The position numbers were made by a program, and so were the translations under genes. Positions 35,276-44,085 of a stretch of 64,000 nucleotides of DNA are shown in pieces; position 1 is the first letter of the stretch, and every line of letters starts with the position of its first letter. The stretch comes from CADEDV01 sp964412375 (GTDB taxonomy: Bacteria; Bacteroidota; Bacteroidia; Chitinophagales; Chitinophagaceae). Location of the stretch: NCBI GenBank assembly GCA_964412375.1, contig CAYPOD010000007.1, positions 60,425-124,424 of the forward strand, given 5' to 3'. The notes under the pieces were generated by a model. That model had not been told where the DNA came from and searched no databases. It was given only the letters and a program-made list of their open reading frames with translations.

Positions 35276-36267
35276 CAGTGTTTCAATAAATGCTGTATGT
35301 CTTCCAGCGTTTGTTGTGTAGCATCACCTTTTTCTTTCAGTTTGCCAACGGCTGCGGCAGCTGCAAAATCAATTATATCCTGCACTGTATGCTTATTATA
35401 CATCCCGTATACCAGGCCGCCCATGAAGCAATCTCCGCTGCCCACTCTGTCCACCACATCTGTTACGGCAAATTCTCTTGATACGGCCATTTCCTTCCCT
35501 TGTTGCAGCACTGCCCAGTAATCAGTTTCCATCCTGAATGTATATGCGAAACTGGTTGCCTGTCCATACCGCTGGTGCAGGGCCAGCATGCTTTTCCCGG
35601 CCGCATCTACCAATTCTTCTTTTGATTTACCGGAACTGTTCTCAACCGGTGATTCAATACCCAGCAAGGTTTCCACTGACCAGAGATTACCCATGATCAC
35701 TGTACAATAATTCACCAGTTCCGGCATCACCTGGATGGGTTTCATACCATACTGCCAAAGCCTGGAACGATAATTCAGATCAACTGAAATTGAAATACCT
35801 TTTTGTGATACATAATACAAAGCCTCACGGCAAACAGCCGCTGCGTTTTTAGTAAGGGCCGGGCTGATGGCGCTGAAATGAAACCAGGTGCATCCTTCCA
35901 GCACATTCTCCCAGTCAATCACACCGGGACTCAACTCTGCAAAAGAAGAAGCAGCCCGGTCATAGATCACTCCTGCATTTTTCAGATCAGCCCCCTGCGG
36001 CAAATAATAAGTGCCGATACGGTTGCCAGAAAAATAAACTGCTGATGTGTCAATTCCTTTTTCTTCCAGTTCTTCAATGATCTCGTTGGCCAGGTAATTA
36101 TCCGGCAGTGCCGTGCAATATTTTACAGGCACTTTCCATTTTGCCAGGGCCGTAGCAACATTCAGTTCTGCGCCGCCCACATACACCGGCATGGCATTTT
36201 CCCTGATCCATTGCCTGTTAAGCGAAGGCGACATCCGCAGTAATAATTCACCAAAACAAAAAACCAT
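35275..36267 (-). CDS. kdgK: 2-dehydro-3-deoxygluconate kinase
   Basis: 330 residues, PfkB ribokinase family. It phosphorylates KDG with ATP to KDPG. The N-terminal VYVGGAELNVATALAKW is the sugar-binding signature and DRVGSGDCFMGGLVYG is the ATP/anion-hole motif with the catalytic Asp. The substrate is assigned mainly from context, as it sits between uxaC and kdgA in a complete hexuronate set; a related sugar kinase activity cannot be excluded from sequence alone. Confidence 0.9.
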   Translation of the reverse strand: MVFCFGELLLRMSPSLNRQWIRENAMPVYVGGAELNVATALAKWKVPVKYCTALPDNYLANEIIEELEEKGIDTSAVYFSGNRIGTYYLPQGADLKNAGVIYDRAASSFAELSPGVIDWENVLEGCTWFHFSAISPALTKNAAAVCREALYYVSQKGISISVDLNYRSRLWQYGMKPIQVMPELVNYCTVIMGNLWSVETLLGIESPVENSSGKSKEELVDAAGKSMLALHQRYGQATSFAYTFRMETDYWAVLQQGKEMAVSREFAVTDVVDRVGSGDCFMGGLVYGMYNKHTVQDIIDFAAAAAVGKLKEKGDATQQTLEDIQHLLKH

Positions 36268-36288
36268 TTCCTATTATTCTATTGGCAG

Positions 36289-37758
36289 TCAAGATATGAT
36301 TATTTTCTCTTTTGCTTTTACCGTTTCTTCAGAAAGTTGCCAGTTGAAATAGTTTTTATTATTATTAAAACAAATATCCTGTACCACTTTTCCGATCCAG
36401 TTGATATCGTTGGGCAGTTCTCCGTTTTCTATCTCATCACCAAACAGGTCGCATAATATTCTTCTGAAATACTCATGTCTTGGGAATGAAAGAAAACTTC
36501 TTGAATCTGTCAGCATGCCGATAAAGCGGCTCAGCAATCCCATATTCGACAACGTATTGAGCTGCCTGGTCATGCCATCTTTCTGATCCAGGAACCACCA
36601 GGCTGAGCCCCATTGAATTTTACCTGCAGTAGAGCCATCATTGAAATTACCGATCATCGTTGCCATCAGTTCATTATCGGCAGGGTTGAGATTATACAAT
36701 ACTGTTTTGGCCAGCTTATTATTGGTGTCGAGCTTATCTAAAAATTTAGCCAATGATCTCCCCTGTGAAAAATCTCCAATGGAATCCCATCCGGTATCAG
36801 GGCCGAGGGTTTGCGTCATCCTTGAATTATTATTTCGTAAGGCACCAATATGAAATTGCTGTACCCAGCCTTTTTCCCAATCCCATTCTGCAAAATGAAT
36901 GAGCATGGCCGACCGGAATTTGCGCTGTTCCACTTCATTCAGTTCTTTGCCGCCATAAACCTTGGTGAAGATGGCATTGATCTCTGATCCGGTGAAATCA
37001 TCCGCATAAATTTCTTCGAGCCCATGATCGGAAACCGAGCAACCCATCGAAGCAAAGAAATCATGGCGGTTTTGCAAGGCATAGAGAAAATCATCAAAAG
37101 TGGATATGGCTATATTGGTAACAGCCGACAGTTTTTTTACATAAGCAATAAATTTAGCAGCGCTATTCACATTCATTGCATTGTCAGGACGAAAAGCCGG
37201 AAGAATGGGCGTTTTAAAACCCTGACTGTCCGGCAGCGAGGCATCATCCTTTATCTTTTGGTGATGCTCCAGTGAATCAACCGGGTCATCCGTTGTGCAA
37301 ACCAGTTTCACATTCATCTTACGCAACAGGTTGCGAACCGAATATTCCGGTGTACGCAACCTGGCTGTGCATTCATCATAAATTTTTTTAGCTGAACCCG
37401 GGTTCAATATATCCTGCACATCAAAATAGCGTTGTAATTCCAGGTGTGTCCAGTGATACAAAGGGTTTCTTAATGTATAGGGAACGGTTGCTGCCCATTG
37501 CTGAAATTTTTCCCAATCGCTTTTGTCACCGGTGCAAAACGCTTCATCCACACCGTTGGTCCGCATGGCCCTCCATTTATAATGGTCACCATACAGCCAT
37601 ACCTGTGTCAGGTTTTCGAATTGCGTGTCTTCAGCAATCTGCTGTGGCGGCAGGTGGCAATGATAATCTATGATGGGCATGTCTTTAGCAAACTCATGAT
37701 AAAGACGCTGAGCAGATTTTGTCTTCAATAAAAAATTTTCATCCATGAACTTTTTCAT
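36289..37758 (-). CDS. uxaC: glucuronate/galacturonate isomerase
   Basis: 489 residues; usual length about 470. It converts D-galacturonate to tagaturonate (and glucuronate to fructuronate). The metal-binding start is PIIDYHCHLPPQQIAED, and the middle has KLVCTTDDPVDSLEHH. The start ATG at 37758 is preceded by a 194-base gap with repeat-like palindromes, so this gene may have its own promoter. It leads the set uxaC-kdgK-kdgA-exuT. Confidence 0.95.
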   Translation of the reverse strand: MKKFMDENFLLKTKSAQRLYHEFAKDMPIIDYHCHLPPQQIAEDTQFENLTQVWLYGDHYKWRAMRTNGVDEAFCTGDKSDWEKFQQWAATVPYTLRNPLYHWTHLELQRYFDVQDILNPGSAKKIYDECTARLRTPEYSVRNLLRKMNVKLVCTTDDPVDSLEHHQKIKDDASLPDSQGFKTPILPAFRPDNAMNVNSAAKFIAYVKKLSAVTNIAISTFDDFLYALQNRHDFFASMGCSVSDHGLEEIYADDFTGSEINAIFTKVYGGKELNEVEQRKFRSAMLIHFAEWDWEKGWVQQFHIGALRNNNSRMTQTLGPDTGWDSIGDFSQGRSLAKFLDKLDTNNKLAKTVLYNLNPADNELMATMIGNFNDGSTAGKIQWGSAWWFLDQKDGMTRQLNTLSNMGLLSRFIGMLTDSRSFLSFPRHEYFRRILCDLFGDEIENGELPNDINWIGKVVQDICFNNNKNYFNWQLSEETVKAKEKIIIS

Positions 37759-37789
37759 ACAATCGTTTTGATTTTTTTTATGGGCCGGG

Positions 37790-37945
37790 CTGTGTTACTA
37801 CTATCATCGTCCCTTGCGACGCTCCGTTCGGGGTTCTGTTCATTGCTCATCTTATTTTGTTGAACCCCTTCGGGATTCTGAAAACATCTTATCCCTGGTG
37901 GCACCGGGTTTCAGGTGCTACCAAAATGCCGCCCCTAAGGGGCAT
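37790..37945. repeat. REP-like palindrome cluster upstream of uxaC
   Basis: The gap contains GAACCCCTTCGGGATTC (37864-37880 region), an imperfect palindrome, and GCCCCTAAGGGGC (37931-37943), a perfect one. Between them are further G/C-rich inverted stretches such as CGTTCGGGGTTC. The same GAACCCC...GGGGTTC core recurs at 47858-47874. This fits a dispersed intergenic palindromic repeat. Confidence 0.5.
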
Positions 37946-37952
37946 GCAAATA

Positions 37953-39596
37953 CTACAATGATACTCCCCGCTTCCACGGAATAAAATCGTCCTGGTTTAA
38001 CTGAACAGCCTTTGGAATAATTTCGCCACTGGCTGCTTTAATACAATATTCCAAAATAGCTTCTCCCATTTCTTCAATTGTCTTTTCGCCTTCCACCACC
38101 GGGCCACAATCAATATCAATGATATCATTCATGCGTTTGGCCAGGTTACTATTGGTAGAAACTTTTATCGTAGGGCAAACCGGGTTGCCTGTCGGTGTGC
38201 CGAGTCCAGTTGTAAATAAAATCAGGGTTGCGCCGCTTGCTGCTTTGCCAGTGGTGGCTTCCACATCATTGCCCGGTGTACACACCAGGCTTAAACCGGG
38301 TTTGGTGGCCTGCTCAGTATAATCTAAAACATCAACAACCGGCGATGTACCTCCTTTCAATGCAGCTCCGTTACTTTTTATCGCATCAGTTATCAATCCG
38401 TCTTTGATATTGCCCGGTGATGGGTTCATGTGAAACCCGCTGCCCACCCTTTCTGCCTGCGCACTATAAGTGCCCATCAGGTGAATGAATTTTTTGGCTG
38501 CAGCTTCATCATAGGTCCGGTCCAATAAATTCTGCTCGGCACCGCATAGCTCTGGAAATTCTGCCAGCAATACTTTACCGCCCAATGCCACCAGCAGGTC
38601 GGAACAATAACCCACCGCAGGATTTGCTGAAATACCACTAAAGCCATCACTGCCCCCGCATTTCACACCAATGCATAATTTATCGAGGGTAGCAGGCCGG
38701 CGTTCCAGTTTATTTACCTGGATTAATCCTTCAAATGTTTTTTTGATGGCATCAGCTATGAGTTGCTCTTCGCTTTGCGATTGCTGCTGTTCAAAAATAT
38801 AAAGTGGCTTATCAAAATCCGGATTAAAATTTTTCAGCTCTGCTAAAAAATCATTTGCCTGCAGGTTCTGGCAACCCAGGCTTAATACCGTAACACCGGC
38901 CACATTGGGATGATTAGCATAAGAAGCCAGTAACTTCCCCAATACACCCGCATCCTGCCGGGTGCCACCGCAACCACCCTGGTGGTTCAGGAATTTTATA
39001 CCATCCACATTTTTAAACACTCTTTTGTTGCTATGTGGCTGCGCTGCCGAAAACAAGCTCACATCGTCAATTGGTTCGCCTTTTTGAAAGGCTTCTACCA
39101 TTTGATGCGCATATCTTTTATACTTATCGGTGACAGCATAGCCCAGTTCATTATGCAATGCTTCACGGATCACATCCAGGTTCCGGTTTTCACAAAAAAC
39201 GGTTGGCACAAAAAGCCAGTAGTTGGCGGTACCGACCCGGCCATCACTGCGATGGTAGCCATTAAATGTTCTTCCAACAAACTTTGAAACATCGGGTGCG
39301 GTCCATTTGAAATCTGTTTTGCGATAGCTATATGGTTCAGCGGCGTGCCTGGTGTTTTCGGTATTCATCCAGCTGCCCTTTTGCAAATCCATTTGTGCCT
39401 TGCCTACTAAGACACCATACATGATTATTTTCTCACCTTTCTTCAAATCTGTAGTGAAAAATTTATGCTTGGCCCTTACATCATCCTGTAACGTATACGG
39501 GATGCCTTCATATTCTACCGTACTACCCTTTTTTAAGTCTGTTAATGCTACCAGCACATTATCCTTAGGGTGCACTTTTAATACCACCTGTTTCAT
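37953..39596 (-). CDS. uxaA: altronate dehydratase
   Basis: 547 residues, the UxaA family. It dehydrates altronate to 2-keto-3-deoxygluconate. The N-terminal SAF domain is about residues 1-95 (LKVHPKDNVLVALTDLKKG) and the large C-terminal domain has NHQGGCGGTRQDAG and GVKCGGSDGFSGISANPAVG with the conserved Cys and Gly-rich metal-site motifs. Its start overlaps the uxaB stop by four bases. All expected segments are present. Confidence 0.94.
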   Translation of the reverse strand: MKQVVLKVHPKDNVLVALTDLKKGSTVEYEGIPYTLQDDVRAKHKFFTTDLKKGEKIIMYGVLVGKAQMDLQKGSWMNTENTRHAAEPYSYRKTDFKWTAPDVSKFVGRTFNGYHRSDGRVGTANYWLFVPTVFCENRNLDVIREALHNELGYAVTDKYKRYAHQMVEAFQKGEPIDDVSLFSAAQPHSNKRVFKNVDGIKFLNHQGGCGGTRQDAGVLGKLLASYANHPNVAGVTVLSLGCQNLQANDFLAELKNFNPDFDKPLYIFEQQQSQSEEQLIADAIKKTFEGLIQVNKLERRPATLDKLCIGVKCGGSDGFSGISANPAVGYCSDLLVALGGKVLLAEFPELCGAEQNLLDRTYDEAAAKKFIHLMGTYSAQAERVGSGFHMNPSPGNIKDGLITDAIKSNGAALKGGTSPVVDVLDYTEQATKPGLSLVCTPGNDVEATTGKAASGATLILFTTGLGTPTGNPVCPTIKVSTNSNLAKRMNDIIDIDCGPVVEGEKTIEEMGEAILEYCIKAASGEIIPKAVQLNQDDFIPWKRGVSL

Positions 39597-41119
39597 TCAA
39601 CTGTTGTTTTATGCAACTGAACACAGTGCAATGTAGCATTCACACCGTCTTTCATTAACGATTTAAGGTTTGCTTTTACAGCCGCTGCAAACCCATTCAA
39701 TGCCAGCAGGTCTGTGCCCCAGAAATCCTTATTGCCGAGCACATCATCCACAACAAGATCACTTTTTTCATTCCATTTATCCGTCACCAAAGCAACATGA
39801 TCATCCTGTATCACATAGCTGGCGCCATTGGAACGTCCCTCAAACTGACCTTTACTGTTTCGTTCTGCTTTCAGGAATAAAAGGTACGATGCAAATCCCA
39901 AAGCCATATACTCAGGGACTGAATTTGTTTTTTCATAATGCCGTACTAACAAGGGTACGTTCCGCATTCTCATTTTTGAGGAATACTGCACCGTGATGCT
40001 TAGCCACTGGTGATCGAGAAAAGGATTTCGGAAACGATCCAGCACTTTCTGGGCAAAATCACATGCCTCTGTGTAGCTGATGCTGTCACAGCTAACTGCA
40101 TGCGCTATTTCATTAATGGCAAGGTTGTGGATAAAAGAATACATGAGCTCGTTGTCCATTGCTTCTTTCACTGTGCTGAAGCCTGCGAGGTAAGCCAGCC
40201 CGCAACTAAAAGTATGCGTTCCATTCAACAGGCGGAGTTTCAGTTCTCTGAATTTTTCAATATCAGGGGAAATCACAACAGCTTCATCCGCCTGTGCGAA
40301 CGAAAGAATTTGCCTCACCCTGTCGCTGCCTGATTCAATAGCCCAAAGACGGAAGCTTTCGGCCATGATCATCAGGTCATCTTTGTAGCCCAGTCTTTTT
40401 TCTGTGCTGTGCAAATCATTACCTGTTAATCTGCCGGGCACAATGCGATCCACCAATGAATTGCAGAACTGATTTGCTGTTACCAGCCATTGAACGAAAG
40501 CATCATCCAGTTTGTTCATCCGGGCCAATTCCAATACAATGTTGCGGAGTTTTGTTCCATTTTCAGGGATCAATTCTGTCGGTATGATCACCATGCCGCT
40601 TTCTGCTGTTCCTTTGAAAAATTTATAGCGCTGATGCAAAAAAGCCAGCAGTTTTCCGGGGAAGGAATGTGGCGGGAACAAACGAATATCATCCTCCACC
40701 AACGTGATTCCCACTTCCGTGGTATTGGAAATGATCACCTGCATGTCAGGATTGTGAGCACAGAGCAGGATGGATTCCCAATCCTCATTTGCTGATAAAA
40801 CCCGGCTGATGGATGAGTTGATGATGACCTCATCCACTTTCCGGCCATCTTCAATACCCCGTATGCAAACAGAATACAATCCATCTTGTTTGTTGAAAGC
40901 ATCTGTACCGCCCGTCGAAGTGGATTTCACCACCACTACCCTGCCATTAAAAGTCCCTTTTCGGTTGGCTTTATCAATAAAATAATCGGGCAGGCCCCGC
41001 AGCAACACACCGGTGCCGAATTGCAGCACCCGTTCCGGGAGATCGAACAATTTTTTATCCGGTATGGTAAGACCGGGTTGCGATTTAATTTTTTCTATCG
41101 TCTGTTTTGACAATTGCAT
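39593..41119 (-). CDS. uxaB: tagaturonate reductase
   Basis: 508 residues from the ATG at 41119; a GTG two codons earlier is possible. Long-chain mannitol dehydrogenase family. It reduces tagaturonate to altronate with NADH. The N-terminal dinucleotide region is VLQFGTGVLLRGLPDYFIDKAN, and the catalytic-domain segment is RLLNGTHTFSCGLAYLAG (the conserved K/R...N...H region: LRLLNGTH). It follows the pectin methylesterase gene with almost no gap and overlaps uxaA by four bases. Confidence 0.94.
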   Translation of the reverse strand: MQLSKQTIEKIKSQPGLTIPDKKLFDLPERVLQFGTGVLLRGLPDYFIDKANRKGTFNGRVVVVKSTSTGGTDAFNKQDGLYSVCIRGIEDGRKVDEVIINSSISRVLSANEDWESILLCAHNPDMQVIISNTTEVGITLVEDDIRLFPPHSFPGKLLAFLHQRYKFFKGTAESGMVIIPTELIPENGTKLRNIVLELARMNKLDDAFVQWLVTANQFCNSLVDRIVPGRLTGNDLHSTEKRLGYKDDLMIMAESFRLWAIESGSDRVRQILSFAQADEAVVISPDIEKFRELKLRLLNGTHTFSCGLAYLAGFSTVKEAMDNELMYSFIHNLAINEIAHAVSCDSISYTEACDFAQKVLDRFRNPFLDHQWLSITVQYSSKMRMRNVPLLVRHYEKTNSVPEYMALGFASYLLFLKAERNSKGQFEGRSNGASYVIQDDHVALVTDKWNEKSDLVVDDVLGNKDFWGTDLLALNGFAAAVKANLKSLMKDGVNATLHCVQLHKTTVE

Positions 41120-41125
41120 GTTCAC

Positions 41126-42166
41126 TTAATCCCGTGTGGGATCCCATTTGTTTTTAAATATCCAGTTGACAGTTAGATCGTTTGCGTTAACTCCTGCAGG
41201 AAGCTTATTGCTGTACCAGTTGAAATCATTGCCCCCTTCCCTGCGGCAGTTGTAGTAATAGATTCTTTCGCCCCATTTGATGACATTATCCGTTGGCACA
41301 CGATAAATAGCCGCATCTTTCATATTTTTTGCAAACCCACAGTTAATAAGATAAAACTGGGCATCCCGGTGATAACGCCCCAGCAAAAACCCATCATAAC
41401 CTTTGAACCTGCAATTCATTAACACTGTTTTTGAATCTTCCACTTTTGACCCGTCATGCCAGATAGCTGCCGGACCAGTATGTGAGATGAACTCACAATT
41501 CTCTGCCCAGGCCCAGCCGCGGGGACAATAAAAATCAACACCACCTTCCATGATGCAGTCTTTGAAATACCACATGCCATTCTCCACTTCCCAGGGACTG
41601 ACCGTATCGCCGCCAAAAGCCCTGAAATGACAGTTGATGGCTTTTAATCTCGTCGCTCCCATCGTTCGCAATGCCATCTGGTGACCGTCTTTACGCAGTT
41701 TCTTTTCTTTATTCACAGTATCTGTAGCACAGGGAATAATCACTTCCTCTTTATTATCAAATCCAAAACTGTTGGTGATGGTGAGGTTCTTTAATGTAAT
41801 ATCATTGGCTCCCACATTCAGCGTGGCCACTCCCCAGTCGTCGGCATGACCACATCGCCATTCATCTCTTGCAATAGATGCTGTGATTATAGTATGCTCC
41901 CTGTCCTCACCTTCAAAAATGATATTGGCTTTTTCTATATAGAGTTTTTCGTTGTAGATGCCTTTTTTTATAAAGATGATCTGTGATGAAGATGAATGTT
42001 GCGGCAAACTGTTGATGGCTCCCTGGATGCTTTTATGATCACCACTTCCATCGGCTGCTACAATAATTTTTTTGCAGGGTACGGATTTGCCCTGTGCCAC
42101 TGCAGAGCTCCACAGTGAAAACAGCGCTGAAAAAAAAAGAATTGCTATCGTGGTTTTTCCGTTCAT
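41126..42166 (-). CDS. divergent pectin methylesterase (CE8), exported
   Basis: 346 residues from the ATG at 42166, which opens a Sec signal peptide (MNGKTTIAILFFSALFSLWSSAVAQG). It has the right-handed beta-helix repeats of CE8 and removes methyl esters from galacturonan. Against the canonical pattern, QAVALR is changed to HQMALRTMGA, GNQDTL to GGDTVSP, VDFIFG to VDFYCPRGWAW, and LGRPW to LGRYHRD. The two Asp and the Arg seem kept, so it may still be an esterase with altered substrate preference. The start overlaps the GH105 stop by four bases. Confidence 0.82.
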   Translation of the reverse strand: MNGKTTIAILFFSALFSLWSSAVAQGKSVPCKKIIVAADGSGDHKSIQGAINSLPQHSSSSQIIFIKKGIYNEKLYIEKANIIFEGEDREHTIITASIARDEWRCGHADDWGVATLNVGANDITLKNLTITNSFGFDNKEEVIIPCATDTVNKEKKLRKDGHQMALRTMGATRLKAINCHFRAFGGDTVSPWEVENGMWYFKDCIMEGGVDFYCPRGWAWAENCEFISHTGPAAIWHDGSKVEDSKTVLMNCRFKGYDGFLLGRYHRDAQFYLINCGFAKNMKDAAIYRVPTDNVIKWGERIYYYNCRREGGNDFNWYSNKLPAGVNANDLTVNWIFKNKWDPTRD

Positions 42167-44085
42167 TTCATTTTTGCCTGTTGCAGCAGCCACTGCACCC
42201 AATGTTCTGTGGCTTTATAATTATAAAAATCGGGAGGCAGCTTTCTGCCATCGAGATACTCATTGTAAATCCATGGGTCACCCAATGCAAAGACCATCCC
42301 TTTCCCATATTTGGAAATAGCCATAATATTATCACCGTTCTGCGCCAGCACCGGGATGGCAGGCGGCGACAACTTCAGTGTGCTTAATTCCTTTATAAAT
42401 AATCTTACCGAATTATTGAACAGGGTATGATTCTCGGGAACAAACACTGAGCCCTGCGAGAAATTATCATCCTTGACCAGGTTTTTGTTGTCTTCATTGA
42501 ACACTATCCCAAACTCTTTCGCCAGTTGATTGAAATGTCTGAATTCGGCATTGCCGGCATCATTGCTTAGCAGCACCAGCATGCCTCCTGCTTTTACCCA
42601 GTTTTTAATAGCCGTAATATCCTGCGGCTGTACAAAGTTGGGTTTCTCCGTTTCTTTTTCGGTGTCGGGATCAACAATGATATAAACTGCCGCTTTTTTC
42701 AGATTTGTAGCAGTCGGCGCTGTTTCCAATGATCTTGTTGCTGCACCATAGCGGTTGAAAATATCTCCCAGCATAGCATAACCGCTGTTGCTTTTATCTT
42801 CCCAGGTATAATGCCAGCGAACCATCCTGCCGGTGGCATCTTTTTTCCATTCGTTGTTAAAGTAATAATCGAGCAAAACCATTTTGCCTTTTCCAATATG
42901 CTGCGTTTCGCTCATCTCCATTTCCACAGCGCATTTGATAAAGGCGCCTATACCCTTGGGATCGTTCACAATTACCGGTTCGCTCATATAATACTCAAAA
43001 CTGCCATCACGATAAGGCTTGCCACCAAGGCCTGACACAGCAACTGTTCCTTTCAGGTTCACCTGACCGCTAGCATCTGTTTCGATAAACTCTTTGAGTA
43101 TTCCTGCATAAGCTTTTTTTGCAGCAGTCAAAAAGGATGCTGGCAGATACCCTTTGCGTATGCCTTTTGCAAAGCTGTAGGTGAGCATCGCAGATGCAGA
43201 AGCTTCTAAATAATTTTTGGGCTGATTGGGTAGATTGGGTACATCATACCACAAACCGGTTTTGGCGTCCTGCGCTTTTCTCACGGCAACTGCCAAACGA
43301 TTAAAAATGTTGATCAGCTCCTGCCGCTGCGGATGACTGACCGGGAAATGATCCAGCACATCCACCAGCGCCATTGCATACCAGCCAAGGCTTCTTCCCC
43401 AGAAATTGGGTGACAGACCGGTTGTTTTATTGGCCCATTGCTGCTCTTTGCTTTCATCCCAGCCATGATAGAGCAGGCCTGTTTTTTTATCTCTTGCATA
43501 TTTCTCCATCAGGATAAACTGACGGGCAATATCATTGAAAGTTGTATCCTCATGAAACAGCCAGGCATACTCTGCATAAAAAGGCTGGCCCATGTATAAA
43601 CCATCGAGCCACATCTGCCAGGGATAAATTTTTTTGTGCCAGAAACCACCTTCCGATGTACGGGGATGTGTTTTCAACTGGCTGCGTAACAGATCAGCTG
43701 CCTTTTTGTATTTTTCTTTATTTGTCACCCGGTACAGCAGCAACAGCAGTTTGCCGTTATTGATATGATCAATATTGTATTCATCCGGACGATAGCCTTT
43801 GATACTTCCATCGTTTTGCACATAAAAGTCCATGCTTTGCTGGATATACCTGAACCACTTACCCTCCCCGGTAGCATTCCAGATGCCTTCGATGCCTTTC
43901 AGGATCACACCCTGGTCGTAGCGCCATTTGGCAAACTTGTCATTCTCCAGCACAAAAGAATCAGGCCAAAGTTTCATGGCCGTTTCCGCCATTCGCTGCG
44001 AAATGGGTTTTGCCTTCTGCGCCGTAGCCGCAAAAGATAGAAATGCAATCAGCAATACAATCACTATGCGAATGATTGTTGTCAT
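42163..44085 (-). CDS. GH105/GH88 unsaturated uronyl hydrolase with C-terminal DUF4350-like domain
   Basis: 640 residues with a signal peptide (MTTIIRIVIVLLIAFLSFAATAQ). Residues about 25-380 form the (alpha/alpha)6 barrel: LLYHGWDES and NFWGRSLGWYAMALVDVLDHF carry the Asp and aromatic residues of GH105, which removes the terminal unsaturated uronate left by pectate or rhamnogalacturonan lyases. Residues about 430-640 look like the DUF4350 glutamine-amidotransferase-like fold (AIKNWVKAGGMLVLLSND; GKGMVFALGDPWIYNEY). The extra domain makes it much longer than GH105 alone (about 370). Four-base overlaps on both sides. Confidence 0.87.
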   Translation of the reverse strand: MTTIIRIVIVLLIAFLSFAATAQKAKPISQRMAETAMKLWPDSFVLENDKFAKWRYDQGVILKGIEGIWNATGEGKWFRYIQQSMDFYVQNDGSIKGYRPDEYNIDHINNGKLLLLLYRVTNKEKYKKAADLLRSQLKTHPRTSEGGFWHKKIYPWQMWLDGLYMGQPFYAEYAWLFHEDTTFNDIARQFILMEKYARDKKTGLLYHGWDESKEQQWANKTTGLSPNFWGRSLGWYAMALVDVLDHFPVSHPQRQELINIFNRLAVAVRKAQDAKTGLWYDVPNLPNQPKNYLEASASAMLTYSFAKGIRKGYLPASFLTAAKKAYAGILKEFIETDASGQVNLKGTVAVSGLGGKPYRDGSFEYYMSEPVIVNDPKGIGAFIKCAVEMEMSETQHIGKGKMVLLDYYFNNEWKKDATGRMVRWHYTWEDKSNSGYAMLGDIFNRYGAATRSLETAPTATNLKKAAVYIIVDPDTEKETEKPNFVQPQDITAIKNWVKAGGMLVLLSNDAGNAEFRHFNQLAKEFGIVFNEDNKNLVKDDNFSQGSVFVPENHTLFNNSVRLFIKELSTLKLSPPAIPVLAQNGDNIMAISKYGKGMVFALGDPWIYNEYLDGRKLPPDFYNYKATEHWVQWLLQQAKMK

